A stretch of DNA of 64,000 nt. Source: Acanthopleura granulata. Its lineage: Eukaryota > Mollusca > Polyplacophora > Chitonida > Chitonidae. Where the stretch lies: contig JABBOT010000005.1 of assembly GCA_016165875.1 (NCBI GenBank), positions 18,459,131 through 18,523,130 of the forward strand. The letters run 5' to 3'. The notes below the pieces were generated by a model, which was not told the origin of the DNA, did no database searches, and worked only from the letters and a program-made list of their open reading frames with translations. Positions 22,601 through 35,376 of the stretch are shown here, piece by piece. Within the stretch, counting starts at the first letter, position 1. Every line of letters begins with the position of its first letter. The translations under genes and the position numbers were made by a program.

Positions 22601-25262
22601 CATAGCTGTATGTATCAGGGGCTTGGTCACTGACAGATCTGTCTGACATTACAATTTATACTTGATCTCTTAATTTAATTCATGTTTAATGCAGAAGCCT
22701 AGACTTATCCACTGTATGATGGAGGTGGAGGAAATTGCAAGCCTGCAAATAGGTGCCTCACATTTTCAAAAACACTCCTTTGGTGAAATTTATATGCACT
22801 AAGCTACCTTTGTCCAGTAATATTTATCTGATTGGTGTTTTACGCCCTACTCAAGAATATTTCACTTGTAAGACGGCGGCCAGCATTATGGTGGGAGGAA
22901 ACTGGGCACAGCCCATGGGATACCCACGACCATCCGCAGGTTGCTGGCTAACCTTCCCACATACAGCCGGAGAGGAAGCCACCATGAGCTACATTTGAAC
23001 TCAGCGATCGCATTGGTGGGAGGTTTCTGGATCACTGCGCTATGCTAGCATGCTAACCAAATGAGCCACGAAGGCCACTGCCCAGTAATAAATAACAGGG
23101 ACAACATGGTCATACCACTTTGTCCAAATGGGTGTTTTCAAATATGCTAAGCACTTATTTGCAGGCTTGAAATTGGCGCACCTACAGTAACCTACTGCCC
23201 TTTGCCAGCAGGTACCTATTTATCCTTCCGACTCGAACCTGCTGTCACACCAGCACAAACTGAATTCTAGCGTATGATCTAATTAGTCAGGGGTCAATCT
23301 ATGGCGGTAGCCAGATCAATACTTTAGACTGTTTGGTCAGCAAGAGCCTTCTAAATTCAGCCACCAAGTGCTGTGACATCAGTTCCATTCATGAAGACTA
23401 CACATGTCCAAGTACCTCTCTCGTTTTCTTAGACACTGTACGTGTCTCTGGGAACTGCTGTTTATGGCAGGGCAGTTGTCAAATTGTTTCTGCTGGTACA
23501 ACATGCATGAAAGCATGCAGGTGACACTCTGCTATTCATACTGATATAAAAAATCAGTCAACAAGAAAGGTTCCAAGATCATTTTACCCATAATGTTAAC
23601 ATTTGAGTAGCACTACTAAAATGCAAGGGTGCCTCAGGGGAGTCGATTCGGGATTCAACATCAGATTTTCAGGTTACCTGTCCTGTCGGGTAGGTGGTAG
23701 TCGCGAATGACTTGCTCAACGTAGTTGCTTACTTTTCCCAACTGCCACAATGCACATTTTCAAATTCTACTTCAAATTATTGTTTAATCAGAGTCATCTG
23801 GTTATGCACATATTCGCGATTGTTACAAAGTCTAATTTTCCCTCTTTCATATATATACAATTCGATAAATGATCAACGAAATAAATTACATATTTGTCCT
23901 TCACAACCTTCGCAGCTAGAGAGTTAATGTGTGATTGTGACTCTCCATGCACCCTGATAGTATTGATTCTGTATAAGAGCCTGTCCAACAATATGATCGC
24001 TGGCCTGTAAGCATACTATCACAAAAAGAAGCAACGTACATGGCCCATCTCTGTGTCCTTAAGCCCATTTAATTCTCTCACATAGCCTTCAAAACTGGCC
24101 AAGTCTCCTTCAACTATCTTGGGAAATCTTTCGTTCAGCTTTATTCCAGCAGTCACGTTGGTATACTTAAAATCGAACTTTAAAATTTGACAGTGGAGCT
24201 TGTTTGGCTGCCATGTTTAGCAACAAAACCGAAGAGCTTTGAACCATGATCTCTGATTGGCAGAACTGATTGAACTGCGCTTTTGTGACATACACAGGCC
24301 AATGAATGAATGTCTAACAACAGGGTCTCAGGAAAAGATTCGGCATGTCACGATAGACAGTGTCTTTATCAGTGTTAACTTGTTGACTTACCCGGAAATT
24401 TCCCTCTTATATTCATATCACTGCAATAATTTGATTTTCTGTATGATTGAGACATGCAAAATGCTTTTTTTTCTGTCAATTTGACCTATCTAGTCAGACA
24501 AGTCAGCTCTAAAATTCCCTGTATGAATTTGATGTTGACCTGTCTCAAACTGTCCTGCAGCTGACAATGTCAAACCGATAGTGTCACGTTCAAAGTTAAA
24601 CATTGGTATTAAAGATACCTAGCAACATCTAACATCAGTTACATGAGAAGCCAAATGAGTCAGCTTGTTGGTTGATAAAAAAAATTTTAACAAAGAAATC
24701 TGATCAAGATGCATGATCAGGTTACTCTCTCAATCAAACCGGGACAATAACTCTGCAATTCTACACTGGGACAAAATTCAAACTGTAATCTTACTGCATA
24801 ACCATAAAACTCAGTTGAAACACTTACTCTTCTTTAGTGTTTGTATCGTCCCTCTCCTTCCCATCACTACTATCTTCTGTGCCCTTAGCCTCTTCAGCAG
24901 CATCTGCATCAGTTTCCTCTTTGTCTCTGCTCTTGTCCTCATTCACTGTCGCATCCTCGTCATCAACATTATCATCAACATTATCATCAACATCATCCTT
25001 ATTACATTCCTCCTTTTTTACTGCCTCAGAGTTTTGCACTTCACTGTCGGTAGTGCCAGTATCCTCCTTCTCTACTGCCTCACAGTATTGTTCTTCACCG
25101 TCCACAGCTGCAGTCCCAGTATCTTTCTCTTCCTCAACAAGGCTTGATTCTGTCTCCCCTTCAGTTGCCTCTGCACTCTCCCCACCAACATTTTCAGGTT
25201 CAGAGTTGTCCACCACAGTGCTTTCACTGTTCTCATCCATTTCGCTGTCCATTGTTTACAAT
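19613..25262 (-). CDS. GATAD2: GATAD2/p66 transcriptional repressor, NuRD subunit (752 aa, two coding exons)
   Basis: p66 proteins bridge the MBD2/3 deacetylase core and CHD4 in the nuclear NuRD complex. Coding exons: 25252-24828 (ATG at 25252, 141 codons + GA) and 21446-19613 (A + remainder to stop). The donor is GTAAGT and the acceptor TTGTTTGACAG; GA|A restores a Glu codon. In the 752-aa product, residues 1-300 are Glu/Asp/Ser/Thr-rich. PMDLS is at 293-297. The CR1 coiled coil (KLVKKLQSELRNEEAKLVLL) is around 341-360 and is the expected MBD2 contact. A Gln/His/Pro/Met-rich linker follows. The second conserved region begins near KQLEKTLLQIPPP (about 511), and its GATA-type zinc finger has C578, C581, C601 and C604 (CIQC...CEMC) followed by [31 protein letters not shown]. 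A first-ATG alternative inside the second exon lies partly in the intron and is not used. Confidence 0.95.
21447..24827 (-). other. GATAD2 intron
   Basis: A 3.4-kb intron between the acidic exon and the zinc-finger exon. It carries one old SINE copy in reverse orientation (22821-23078) and no other recognisable feature. Confidence 0.8.
22821..23078 (-). repeat. tRNA-derived SINE, near full length, diverged
   Basis: Same family as at 5783, in reverse orientation, with head, body (CATCCGCAGGTTGCTGGC on the + strand) and GTGTTTTACGCC junction present. Located in the GATAD2 intron. The AAAT tail is eroded, indicating an older insertion. Confidence 0.88.
24828..25262 (-). CDS. GATAD2: GATAD2 first coding exon: acidic N-terminal extension
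   Basis: The exon follows an acceptor GTTCACAG; ten bases of 5' UTR precede ATG at 25252. It encodes 141 residues dominated by Glu, Asp, Ser and Thr, with an internal duplication DDNVDDNVDDED built from an ATCATCAAC-type DNA repeat (about 24959-24992). It ends in phase 2 at GTAAGT. The frame and splice phase connect exactly to the zinc-finger exon, which is the main support for joining it. Low-complexity composition means it has no independent domain identity. Confidence 0.8.
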
Positions 25263-26411
25263 CTGTGAACATTGAATGGAAGATAAATTGACAATTAAAA
25301 ACATATTTACTTTTTAAGTCACCCACAGAAAGGAAAATATTATGCATATGCCACAGAAGTACTTCACACGGATACCCTCCAATATATTTTTCTTGTTTTT
25401 TCTTAAATCACATGCAAAATTGTGAGAAGGCAAATCACATGTTATCTTTCAAAAGTAATGTGCAACTTACACTGCAAATAAGCATATGGTATGCAAACTA
25501 TACAAGTAGGTGGGAGCTTTAAATGGAGAGGAATTTGGTTTTCGCAATGATTTAGTGCTGTAAAGATCTGCAAAACATCTACGAAACGAATATCCACTTC
25601 ACAAATGTTCTTGTAGCCTATAACTTCTTCCGCCATTCCAAAAATTCAATGTCACATACCAAACTACAGGACATCCACATATGACACTCATATAGGCATC
25701 AGCATCCAATCAACAAATTATTCAAATGGTGCACATATAAAAACATTCATCTGAACTTAAATTACAACAATATTTATTATTCAATGGACAGTTGTAAACA
25801 GAAAAAAAAATTAAAATAATGTTAAAATTTAATCACAGACATTAAACTTGCAAATTATAGGCCGCATTTTGCACGAATTAATTTTTAAAAATGGATTAAG
25901 TATTTTATAGAAAGTTTCTTTCCACTCTTTATCAGTCCACAATTAATGTATATCTCATAGGATAAATCCTGTTTACAAAAAACCAAAAAAAAATAAAATG
26001 AATAAAATTAGAATGAAATAAAATGAAACAAGCCAATCATTCCTCTTTCCTGATTTTGAAAACCAGGAAGAGACTTGGAACTTGTAGGCCTATACTATAC
26101 ATCACTCGCATTATAGTAATGTATCCACAGACGTCTTGAAAAACCACGGCGATGGTTACCTTATCTGTTGAAGTTACTGATATTTATAATAACTAGCCTT
26201 TAATCTGGCGCAATTGCTAAGATCATGAGGTCTCACACTACTGCTTTCCACGGAATAATGTGAACAACTCCTACAGGCACATGTATTTTTGTAACAAATA
26301 CGTAACAACAATGGCGGTTGGGAATCGTGTCAGTTTTCACAACGGCTGTCAAGGAACCTGACCAGCTATTTTCACACGTTCAAGTTTGAAACGGCTTCAA
26401 ATTTTACTTAC
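25263..26411 (-). other. Probable GATAD2 5' UTR intron
   Basis: Very AT-rich stretch without coding signal, lying between the acceptor of the first coding exon and the candidate upstream donor. Confidence 0.4.
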
Positions 26412-26640
26412 ACTAATTGTTTGTCGATATCGTTACAAGTTCCCATCTAAGGAAGCTCAAAAAAGCTGTAAATATGCCCTCACTGCGCCCCGAAGCCAAG
26501 CATGTCTCGAAATCCGTGTTCACATGTACAACAACAACACCGTCAAACAGTGCGCCTAACCTCTGGACAAGTGCTCTCACATATTTACACATATCAGCGG
26601 AGTCACTAATCACCTCTTAATTTTCCCTCACTTCACTTTC
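26412..26640 (-). other. Candidate 5' UTR exon and promoter region of GATAD2
   Basis: The first coding exon begins at an acceptor, so an upstream non-coding exon is required. On the - strand a GTAAGT donor follows ATTAGT at 26412. The sequence just upstream is less AT-rich than its surroundings and contains several CpGs. Exon extent and transcription start are guesses; the donor is what is actually seen. Confidence 0.35.
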
Positions 26641-27713
26641 AACAAGGCCATAATTTTAGTATTTTTATAATGTAGGATCGTACTGAAAAAAGTTCATGTT
26701 CTCCTTACATAACGAAAATGTAATGCCTTGGTCTGATGGGTCGATTAAATTCGTCCACTTCCTCTACCTCATTGTCTCTCCATCCTTGTAAATTCCCCCA
26801 AAATGGCTGAACTGGTTTGGGGGTTACCCTTTGCTAAGGCATGGAGCAAACAAACAAATTGTTTACAGATAAACAACGGATCAAATGTGATTGGATTGAC
26901 TAGTCACGTGACCATAGGCAAAAGAAACAAATCTCCTTTGCGTCTGCCGCAGATCATGCCCCAGTGACCAGTGTTACTAAAAATAGCATCACCAGTAGCA
27001 CCGGGCTGTCATACAACGCTTCGGTCTCAGCGCCTAATTGCTGAAACTGATCATTTTGTTCACGCAACAATCGCGCTAATCGAACACTAATTTTGCAGAA
27101 AAGACAAAAAAAGTCTCTGACATCATCAAAAAACCCAAAATGTCAAGTCAGCTGGCAGAAGACATGTCACGTGACCTGCCTTTTTTATTGGCAATCACAT
27201 CAGCCTGCTGCAGCGTTGGATATCATTTGACACATGAGAGCAGTGAGCTCCAAGGCGACACATGTCACCCAGCTGTTCCAAGCAGCCATAATCTGCAATT
27301 TCTGGGCAAATGTTTTAAAGAAGGTTTAAGAAATAGTAATTATTTTCAATAATTGATCAAATTATTGAAATGAGCGCTATATTAGCACAAGGCACTGATG
27401 TAGCCCGTATTTCCAAATACCTACCTCAGTGTTGCTATGGGTACGCGTGTGCTGGTTATACGCTACAAGCCGCTGAAGGTAGAGGCACAGAATGTTTGGT
27501 CGAGTGGACATACCATACAATCTTTTCATATCATTTCAAAATAACGGATGCCAATATCTTTGAAGAATATGTATATACCCTATGGGCGTTTTTATTGACG
27601 TCTTCAGTGGGCAGTTCATTCTTCCAGTCTTCTTTCTGTACGAAATATACCAATTTCATACAAATGTATTCTGAAATACCAAATGAAATCATGGAAAAGA
27701 TAAGTGTAAGGCT
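26641..27713. other. Upstream flank of GATAD2
   Basis: No gene was recognised. A 129-codon open frame (27370-27759) runs into the tandem array and has no family resemblance. The left part may include GATAD2 promoter DNA. Confidence 0.4.
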
Positions 27714-29057
27714 GTATAATGGATTCTATGTAGACAGCAACTTCATTTATTCTGTGTAAGGCCATATGTAGATTGTGGACTTACATACAGAATAACTGGA
27801 GTGTGTGGATATAAGCTTCATTCTTCTGTGTAAGGCCAGGCGCATACCATATATTTAACAGCTTCATATTTTCTGTGTAAGGCAATATATAGATAATGGC
27901 CTTACACACAGAATAACTGGAGTGTGTGGATATAATCTTCATTTATTCTGTGTGTAAGGCCATGATGGATTCTACATAGATAGCATCTTCATTTATTCTG
28001 TGTAAGACCATATATAGATAATGGGATTAGACACTGAATAATTGGAGTGTGAGGATATTAACTTCATTTGTTCTGTGTAAGGCCATGATGGATTCTTCAT
28101 TTATTCTGTGTAAGGCCATGACGGATTCTGTATAGTTAACAGGTTCATTTATTCTCTGTAAGGCCGTATATAGATAGTGAGCTTAGACACAGGATAATTG
28201 GATTGTGTGGATAACAACTTCATTTATTCTGTGTAAGGCCATGATGGATTCTTCATTTATTCTGTGTAAGGCCATGACGGATTCTGTATAGTTAACAGGT
28301 TCATTTATTCTCTGTAAGGCCATATATAGATAGTGAGCTTAGACACAGGATAATTGGATTGTGTGGATAACAACTTCATTTATTCTTTGTGTAAGGCCAT
28401 GGTGGATTCTATGTAGATAGCAACTTCATTTATTCTATGTAAGGCCATATATAGATAGTGGTCTTAGACATAGACTAAATAGAGTGTGTAGATATAACCT
28501 TCAATTATTCTTTGTGTAAGGCCATGGTGAATTCTATGTAGATAGCATCTTCATTTATTCTGTGTAAGGCCCTATAGTCGTTTTTGTACATGAACTCCAC
28601 CTTTTTTTCTGCGTAAGGCTCTAAGGATTCTACACAACTTAATTTGTTCTTTGTGAGGCTCAAATATAGTGGATTTTACATTTGTATGTAGCAACTTTTT
28701 TTAATCTGTGTAAGGTCCTATCGTGGATTCTGTATATGAATAGCAGGTTCATTCATTCTGTGTGCGGGCATATAGTGTGGATTCTGTGTAGATAGTAACT
28801 TGATTTATCCTGCATGTGTCAGTTCCCATGTATGGATTCTGCACATGGGTATAAACTGTATTTGTTATTCTTTGTAAGGCGCTATGTATACGGTGGATTC
28901 TGTATATGGATATAAACTTCATGTATTCTGTGTAAAGCCCTATATAGTGGGTTCTACGCATGCAAGTGTGTAGATAGCAACTTCATTTATTTTGTGTAAG
29001 GCCCTACATGGTGCATTCTATACATGGAGAGCTATCTCATTTATTCTTTGCAAGATC
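27714..29057 (+). repeat. Satellite-like tandem array with TTCATTTATTCTGTGTAAGGCC-type core
   Basis: About twenty occurrences of the core TTCATTTATTCTGTGTAAGG alternate with ATATATAGATAGTG...TTAGACACAGGATAATTGG and GGATTCTATGTAGATAGCA modules. The best-preserved section repeats with a 157-bp period (28081 to 28238). Copies decay toward the right end. No coding frame persists. Confidence 0.9.
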
Positions 29058-29282
29058 CTCGAGCTTATTATAAGGGTGGCAGCTTCAAATGAAAGTGTTG
29101 CCAATAAAATCCGTGCACTACAGCCTTCTTGCTTGTGTTATCCCATCTTCCGAATGCCACTCACACACTTTAAGGTGTATCTAGTTTTGAAAATACATAA
29201 CGGATTCTATGAACGTGGCATATCCATATAGATTCATGGTGTTTTTATATTATCTCAACTTATAAATACCTCGGGGGGAGGG

Positions 29283-29505
29283 GGCGCAATGACCCAGTGC
29301 CTCTCACCAATGTAGTGGCTGTTAATTCAAGTCCAGCTCAAGATGGGTTCTTCTCCGGCTGTACATGGGTAGTTCTGCCAGCAACCTGCGGATGGTCGTG
29401 GCTCTGTCGGGTTTCCTGCCACTATAATGCTGTCCGCCGTCGCATAAGTGAAATATTCTTAAGTAGGGCGTAAAACACCAATCAAATAAATAAATAAATA
29501 AATAG
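29283..29505 (+). repeat. tRNA-derived SINE, 5'-truncated
   Basis: Begins at GCGCAATGACCCAG, lacks the A-box region, and runs through AACCTGCGGATGGTCGTGG to GGCGTAAAACACCAATCAA and a tail of AAATAAAT repeats. Confidence 0.88.
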
Positions 29506-29710
29506 TAAATACCATAGGCCTATATGCACATTCGTGTACTAGCTACTTTCTACACGGTTGAAAGGTGGTTTACGACGTTACCTGTAATTCTACATGTCTC
29601 TTCATTCATTGCTTTGTTTAACAACTCAACAACTTTTCCACTGACAACGTAGGCTTCAGCTATACTCGGTTGTATGGAAATACGTATAAGCATGTGTCAA
29701 AGACATTATT

Positions 29711-29798
29711 CCTCCCACCATAATGCTGGCCGCCGTCGTATGAGCGAAATATTCTCGAGTACGGCGTAAAACACCAACCTGATAAATAAATAAATAAG
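29711..29798 (+). repeat. tRNA-derived SINE, 3' fragment
   Basis: Only the last part is present, from CCTCCCACCATAATGCTGG to ACGGCGTAAAACACCAA plus AAAT tail. 5' truncation is typical of LINE-assisted insertion. Confidence 0.85.
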
Positions 29799-31172
29799 TT
29801 AAAGACATCACATGACAGTTAGATCTGACACATAACTAGACAGTGTATTATCTGAGAGGAACACGTTTGTGATGGAACTTTTCTGTCGAAATTTCATGAG
29901 ACGCATGCGTTGACTTGGTAGCGAATCTGTAGCAAATGCGATAAAACTAACAGCTGAAGAACACATGTTTTTATAAATGTGAAGAAAATCTTTAGACTGT
30001 ACATGTTAAGTTACATAACTACATCAGAGCCTAATGCTGAACTTTTTCTTGCATGTGTCATTGCTCTATATGTCTGAAAGTTAAACGAACGCATAGGTGA
30101 TCTTAATTTGATTGCTACAAGTACATGGGCCACCCACGCTCTCCTACGAGTATAGGTAAAAGACGACGTCTTTAGCAAAAAAGACGTATGTATAGGGATA
30201 CGGTAAATGTAAAGACTGCGGCCAACAGCTCTCAGTGCAACAAATTACCTGCCAAACACTGGGTTCTGTAAGTAAAAGGAAGGAAAATATAAATCGATCA
30301 TCGAAACGGCTATGTAGTGCACATAAGTGCGACATGCGGTGCGGGTTCAATCCAGGCCTTAGACATTCAGAGGATTTTGCAATTTTCAGTTTTTTGGTCA
30401 AGTCTCAGTGGTCGCACGGTGCTCATGGGCCGTTGACGTACATGGTCTTTCCTTATTGTAGACCTAATCACAGTTTGTCTGAATTCCAACAATATGGCTC
30501 GCAAATGAGTCTCTGTGCGTCACACTGGCTAGTTCGTCAATAACTTGCCAAGGGCCGATGGTTTTATCTATACAACCGTCATTATCAACTGACCGTCATG
30601 GTGTAAGTGAAGGATTCTTGAAAGTGATGTTAAACAATATCTATGGAAGCTGAATAAGGCCATCAACGTACTATCTTACTATCGGTGGGAAAGTTACTGC
30701 GGAGTAGGCCTAATGACACGAATGTGCCGAAGCGATGACAGGATGATGGGATGAAATGGTGCGACAGTGCAAAGTGATGGCACGATACTGCGATACTGTT
30801 GAGTATGACCACAACATTGGATATATGAACAGTTGCAAACAAAGCACAACTGAGAGCCTTGATAGTTGAAACTATGGCATGACAAACGATATGGGTACTG
30901 ATTATATTCATCCGATTAGAGCATTCCTTTCGTCTATCCATCATCACTGAGAGCCATCGACTGCTTATCTTTGCACGAATCTGTCCTATTTTTTAAATTT
31001 TACATACACATGTACTTTTTATATAATTCTTTATTTGGTGGTTTCCCTTAAACGTTTCGGAAGCTGGTCTTGCTTATTATTAACCAGAACCCCCATCTTG
31101 GTTGACGGTAATTAGTATATACGAATGTCTATTTCGTTGCCTAGATTCACTGTAATACATGTATAAACTAGA

Positions 31173-31582
31173 AGAAAAAGAGAGTATAATACAAGAACAT
31201 ACAGGCTTTTATAATAACTGTTTGTGTAAATGTTCAAATAGTAGCAACGTACTCTTCCCCTTGTGCGATGATTTACACGAAATTAGGTATAAACAAAAAC
31301 AGTTAATTCGGTTGCAGTTTTATTATATAATATGTCTAAATGCTATCACCGGTTTGAACTCAGCTTGTGGACAATATATATAGAGCATTGTCCGTACCCA
31401 TGATCCTGAATTAAGGTATGGTATACATGTAAACCTCGGCATACACGAGAGCTACAACTGCAACTCAACTCAACTCAACCCAAAAGGATGTACGTTGTTG
31501 GTCCCAATCAGAACTGCTGGCCCCATACACGACTTTAAAACTGACCGCCATATACACATAACCACAGGAGACCAACTCGTGT
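31173..31582 (+). repeat. 410-bp perfect direct duplication, copy 1
   Basis: By base-by-base reading this is identical to 32445-32854 with a constant offset of 1272. It contains a CAACTCAACTCAACTCAACC microrepeat. No long frame, terminal inverted repeat or target duplication is evident. Confidence 0.95.
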
Positions 31583-32025
31583 TGAACTCAACGAAGCGAT
31601 CGAATTAAACTGAGATCAGTTTCAACATCTTTTATTTAAATGCGGGTGAATGACAAAATGGTTACTATCAACACATAAGAGAAGCAATGAATGAACGAGG
31701 GAGTGAATGATTTGATGTTTTACGCCACACTGGCAGTAACTTACGGCCATATGATTGCGAGAACATATTACATATACATGTACAAATGTCCAGGACGCAA
31801 GTATAACAATGAAGAACCTGGTGGCTCATTTAACTACTGATAAGGCCTCATAATATATTGGTGGCGGGGAGGGGTACAAACAACTCAGCCTACCTTTTGG
31901 GCTGATTCTGTGTTCACGTATGAACATGTCTTAACTTATTAATTTGTATACTGTCTTATGATTATAATTCTTTGGTGCGTGGTTTGTGTTGTTTTGGTAG
32001 CTGATATTACGGATTATTATATTAC

Positions 32026-32259
32026 GGGACTCCGTGGCTCAATCGGTTAGCGCAGTAGCGCAGCACAATGATCCAGAAGTTCAAGACCAGCTCATGCTGG
32101 CTTCCTCTCCGGCCGTACATGGCAAGGTCTGCCAGCAACCTGCGGATGGTCGTGGGTTTTCCCCTGGCTCTGCCCGGTTTCTTCCCACCATAATGCTGGC
32201 CGCCGTCATATAAGTGAAATATTCTTACGGCGTAAAACACCAATCAAATAAATAAATAC
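32026..32259 (+). repeat. tRNA-derived SINE, nearly full length with small internal deletions
   Basis: Head GGGACTCCGTGGCTCAATCGG, then body and tail. Part of the head-to-body junction and the TTGAGTA segment before the tail are missing. It lies between the two copies of the 410-bp duplication. Confidence 0.88.
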
Positions 32260-32297
32260 ACATGTCTGTTTCCACATATTCTTGCTTCCCAAAAGTA

Positions 32298-32425
32298 TTC
32301 ATTTATTTGATTTGTGTTCTACGCCTTGCTAAGGAGTATTTCACTTCAGCGATGGTGGTCAGCATTATGGTGGATGGAAGAAAACCCACGACCATGCACC
32401 CGCATTTTGCCTGGCAGCTCTTCTC
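32298..32425 (-). repeat. tRNA-derived SINE, degenerate 3' fragment
   Basis: Reverse-oriented 3' half with deletions (TTTGTGTTCTACGCC, then CAGCATTATGGTGGA). It ends about 20 nt before the second copy of the 410-bp duplication. Confidence 0.7.
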
Positions 32426-32444
32426 CATGCGCTTAACACCAGAG

Positions 32445-32854
32445 AGAAAAAGAGAGTATAATACAAGAACATACAGGCTTTTATAATAACTGTTTGTGTA
32501 AATGTTCAAATAGTAGCAACGTACTCTTCCCCTTGTGCGATGATTTACACGAAATTAGGTATAAACAAAAACAGTTAATTCGGTTGCAGTTTTATTATAT
32601 AATATGTCTAAATGCTATCACCGGTTTGAACTCAGCTTGTGGACAATATATATAGAGCATTGTCCGTACCCATGATCCTGAATTAAGGTATGGTATACAT
32701 GTAAACCTCGGCATACACGAGAGCTACAACTGCAACTCAACTCAACTCAACCCAAAAGGATGTACGTTGTTGGTCCCAATCAGAACTGCTGGCCCCATAC
32801 ACGACTTTAAAACTGACCGCCATATACACATAACCACAGGAGACCAACTCGTGT
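32445..32854 (+). repeat. 410-bp perfect direct duplication, copy 2
   Basis: Identical to 31173-31582. The left edge abuts a degenerate SINE fragment and the right edge passes into unrelated sequence at GAGATTCTCC. Confidence 0.95.
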
Positions 32855-35212
32855 GAGATTCTCCAAAATGGTGATCATTATGCTTTATGGAAGATATCTT
32901 ACATGTACGTATCTTTGTTACTAACAATTAAACGATATAACAAGCAACCATTCAAGAATTTCAAATCTTCTTCGTCTTCCGAATCAGATTTGATGACTTA
33001 GCCTGGAGTGTTGACAATGCAGTGGGTCTGACATGTAACTGACTCTGAGGGTTTATATATCTAAAAGCATGCACCGTACTTATACATTAAACAGAGATAC
33101 GCGCAGTCTGAACCCAGGGGTATATCGTCACAGTCGATAGAGATGGGGGAACCTCGAGGCAGTGAGGAGGCAACAAAGTATATGGGATAGGCCACATACG
33201 GCAGCCACATCTTATGGTCATCTTCAGCGACATTTTCACTAAGACTGCATCTTAGTAGCATACCTAATAATCGTGTTAATGCCCGGTACCAGAATATAAT
33301 TTGGGCTGAATTTCACGTCATAAAACTATCACAATTTACACAATAATGTTGTTAGTGACAAAGCGAAGTCGTTACACTGTTATGCACATGTAATTACAAT
33401 TATTATATTAAAATGAAAAAATTTAAAAAAATTAAAAATTAATATGAAACAGAAACCTGAACATAATAACAGGTCTTAACAAGGTCCCCGTGGCCACATG
33501 TTGTGTGTTCATTTTCTACACTTTGTGGCCGCCTCACTGGCTCGTGGTACTGGTATATGGGTTTATTTGTTGCACCAAAGGCGTAGTTTCTTTGTATTGC
33601 GGTAAACATGAAAAGACCCGTCAGTATGACAATCTTAATTCCGTTGGCAATATGTGTAGGTTGCACGTCAGGATGCTGTGAATAAACGCATAATGTAATA
33701 ACATATTTAAATAATGTAATATCATATTGCCTGGGTAACAAATAAAATAAAATAGCATGCTTAATCAATTAATTAGGGAAGACTTTCCGCCCAAACTAAT
33801 TCAGACCAATGCCATTAGGTTGATTGCTCATTTTTGTCTTTGTGATGTCGATTTTGAACAAACTGGTATAATGTTATGCTGGACTGCTGCAAAGATAACA
33901 AAGCTGACTGTGACCCATGTCGTCAATGCGCGGGAATAGGTGCCCCATTGAAACCCTGTCTGAAATGATATGACTTGCACGTACGTTGTTCACGTCGTTG
34001 TCAACCATCTTTCAAATAAGTATGATGACTTCGAAACGATAAATTATTCAGATCATCCCGTTTGAACAAGGAATGCGTTTCAACACAAGACAAATGTACA
34101 TATCTCATTTGGAAACCTTTATCTGAAGCGAAATGGCTTCCCTATATGTCGTTTACATCGTCTAAATAGACAGATTGATAGATAACGTTAAAGGTTAACC
34201 TCTAGCTAGAGTAAAAACAAGTGGAAACTTGCTGAAATGAACCAAACGTTGTTCCATTTATTAGATTAAAGATGTGGTTTAGAAGAATAAATATATATTA
34301 CATCCGTGAAACCGTCTCCTTGATTTTCCTATATGCCATTTGAGAAATGGTACAGAATTTTAGAACTGTTTAAAAGCTAATAAAATCAAACAGCGTATGT
34401 GAATAATTTTTTGACGTTAAAAGCTGAATGTATAGCTAATGTAAGATGTAACAAGGCTTACTTTTCGATCAGAAAATTCGCCTATGTGGTCACTGGTAGT
34501 TGTTGCATTAACGAGAGGAGATCAGATGAGAGCTACATCGGGAAAGAAAGGCTTTTAATCTCCCTCTCAGATTAAATATACAAAAAACGAAGGTATCATC
34601 CGCACAGAAAATGGTAAAAGTCAACAGAATAGTCTCTTCCTCATTCAGCAGCAAAACGCAGGACATGCACCTTCGTGCACCTTTGATGTTTTATTTCCTA
34701 AGGAACGGGGAACTACAATACATGTATCACAAAACTTACTAAGACGCTCATTCGTTTCACGAGTCTCCAACACAAAGAGCACTCATACTATAATAGGGAA
34801 ACATTTTAATTTTGTGAAACTTGCCTTTCACACATATGTATATCCCTTTGTGGCCGGAGTTTGGTGGGTGTGTGCATATTAAATAGTGCAGGACTAAGCA
34901 CGGGTTCCCCCGGTGTAAGGGTGGCGTTAATGAGTTAAAGTATGGGGGCAAAATTGCAGGGAAACGCACAATTCCAGAGCAGCAGTTTCTGTTCTTGGTG
35001 TCTTGTGTCTTCACTTACTAATTGCTGAACAACAGTGTTTCTAAATAGTCGTCTATTCTTCGTAGAATGACTATATCGTCTCTTCTGCTTACAGGAAAAA
35101 TGCTTCAGCCCTGAATGACTAAACAACATAGACATTCTGCCTACAATGAATATCGCCTCCTTTTCCTAGAATGACTATCACAACCATTTGCAGTCTGCCT
35201 ACAGTGACTATT

Positions 35213-35320
35213 GTGGGCTTCCCGAGGGCCTTGTCCTTTGCTTCCCCCCATAATGCTGACGGTCGTCGTATAAGTGAAATATTCTTGAGCACCACGTAAA
35301 ACACCTATCAAATAAATATG
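35213..35320 (+). repeat. tRNA-derived SINE, 3' fragment
   Basis: Recognisable from GGGCTTCCCGAGGGCC through CCATAATGCTGACGG to AAACACCTATCAAATAAATA. Confidence 0.75.
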
Positions 35321-35376
35321 TAAATGCAGTGACGTTTATCTCTTCTGCCTGGAACGAGTTTACATCAGTCATATTC

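Noticed and set aside
24713..25268. Two + strand frames of about 143 codons opposite the GATAD2 acidic exon
   Set aside because: Complement of Glu/Asp codons reads as Ser/Val/Leu repeats; the - strand frame has matching splice sites and phase.
27370..27759. 129-codon + strand open frame
   Set aside because: Runs into the tandem array, has no recognisable domain and no supportive start or splice context.
31173..32854. The 410-bp direct repeats as LTRs of a small retroelement
   Set aside because: No TG...CA ends, no target duplication, no primer-binding or polypurine tract seen, and only 862 bp with an unrelated SINE between them.
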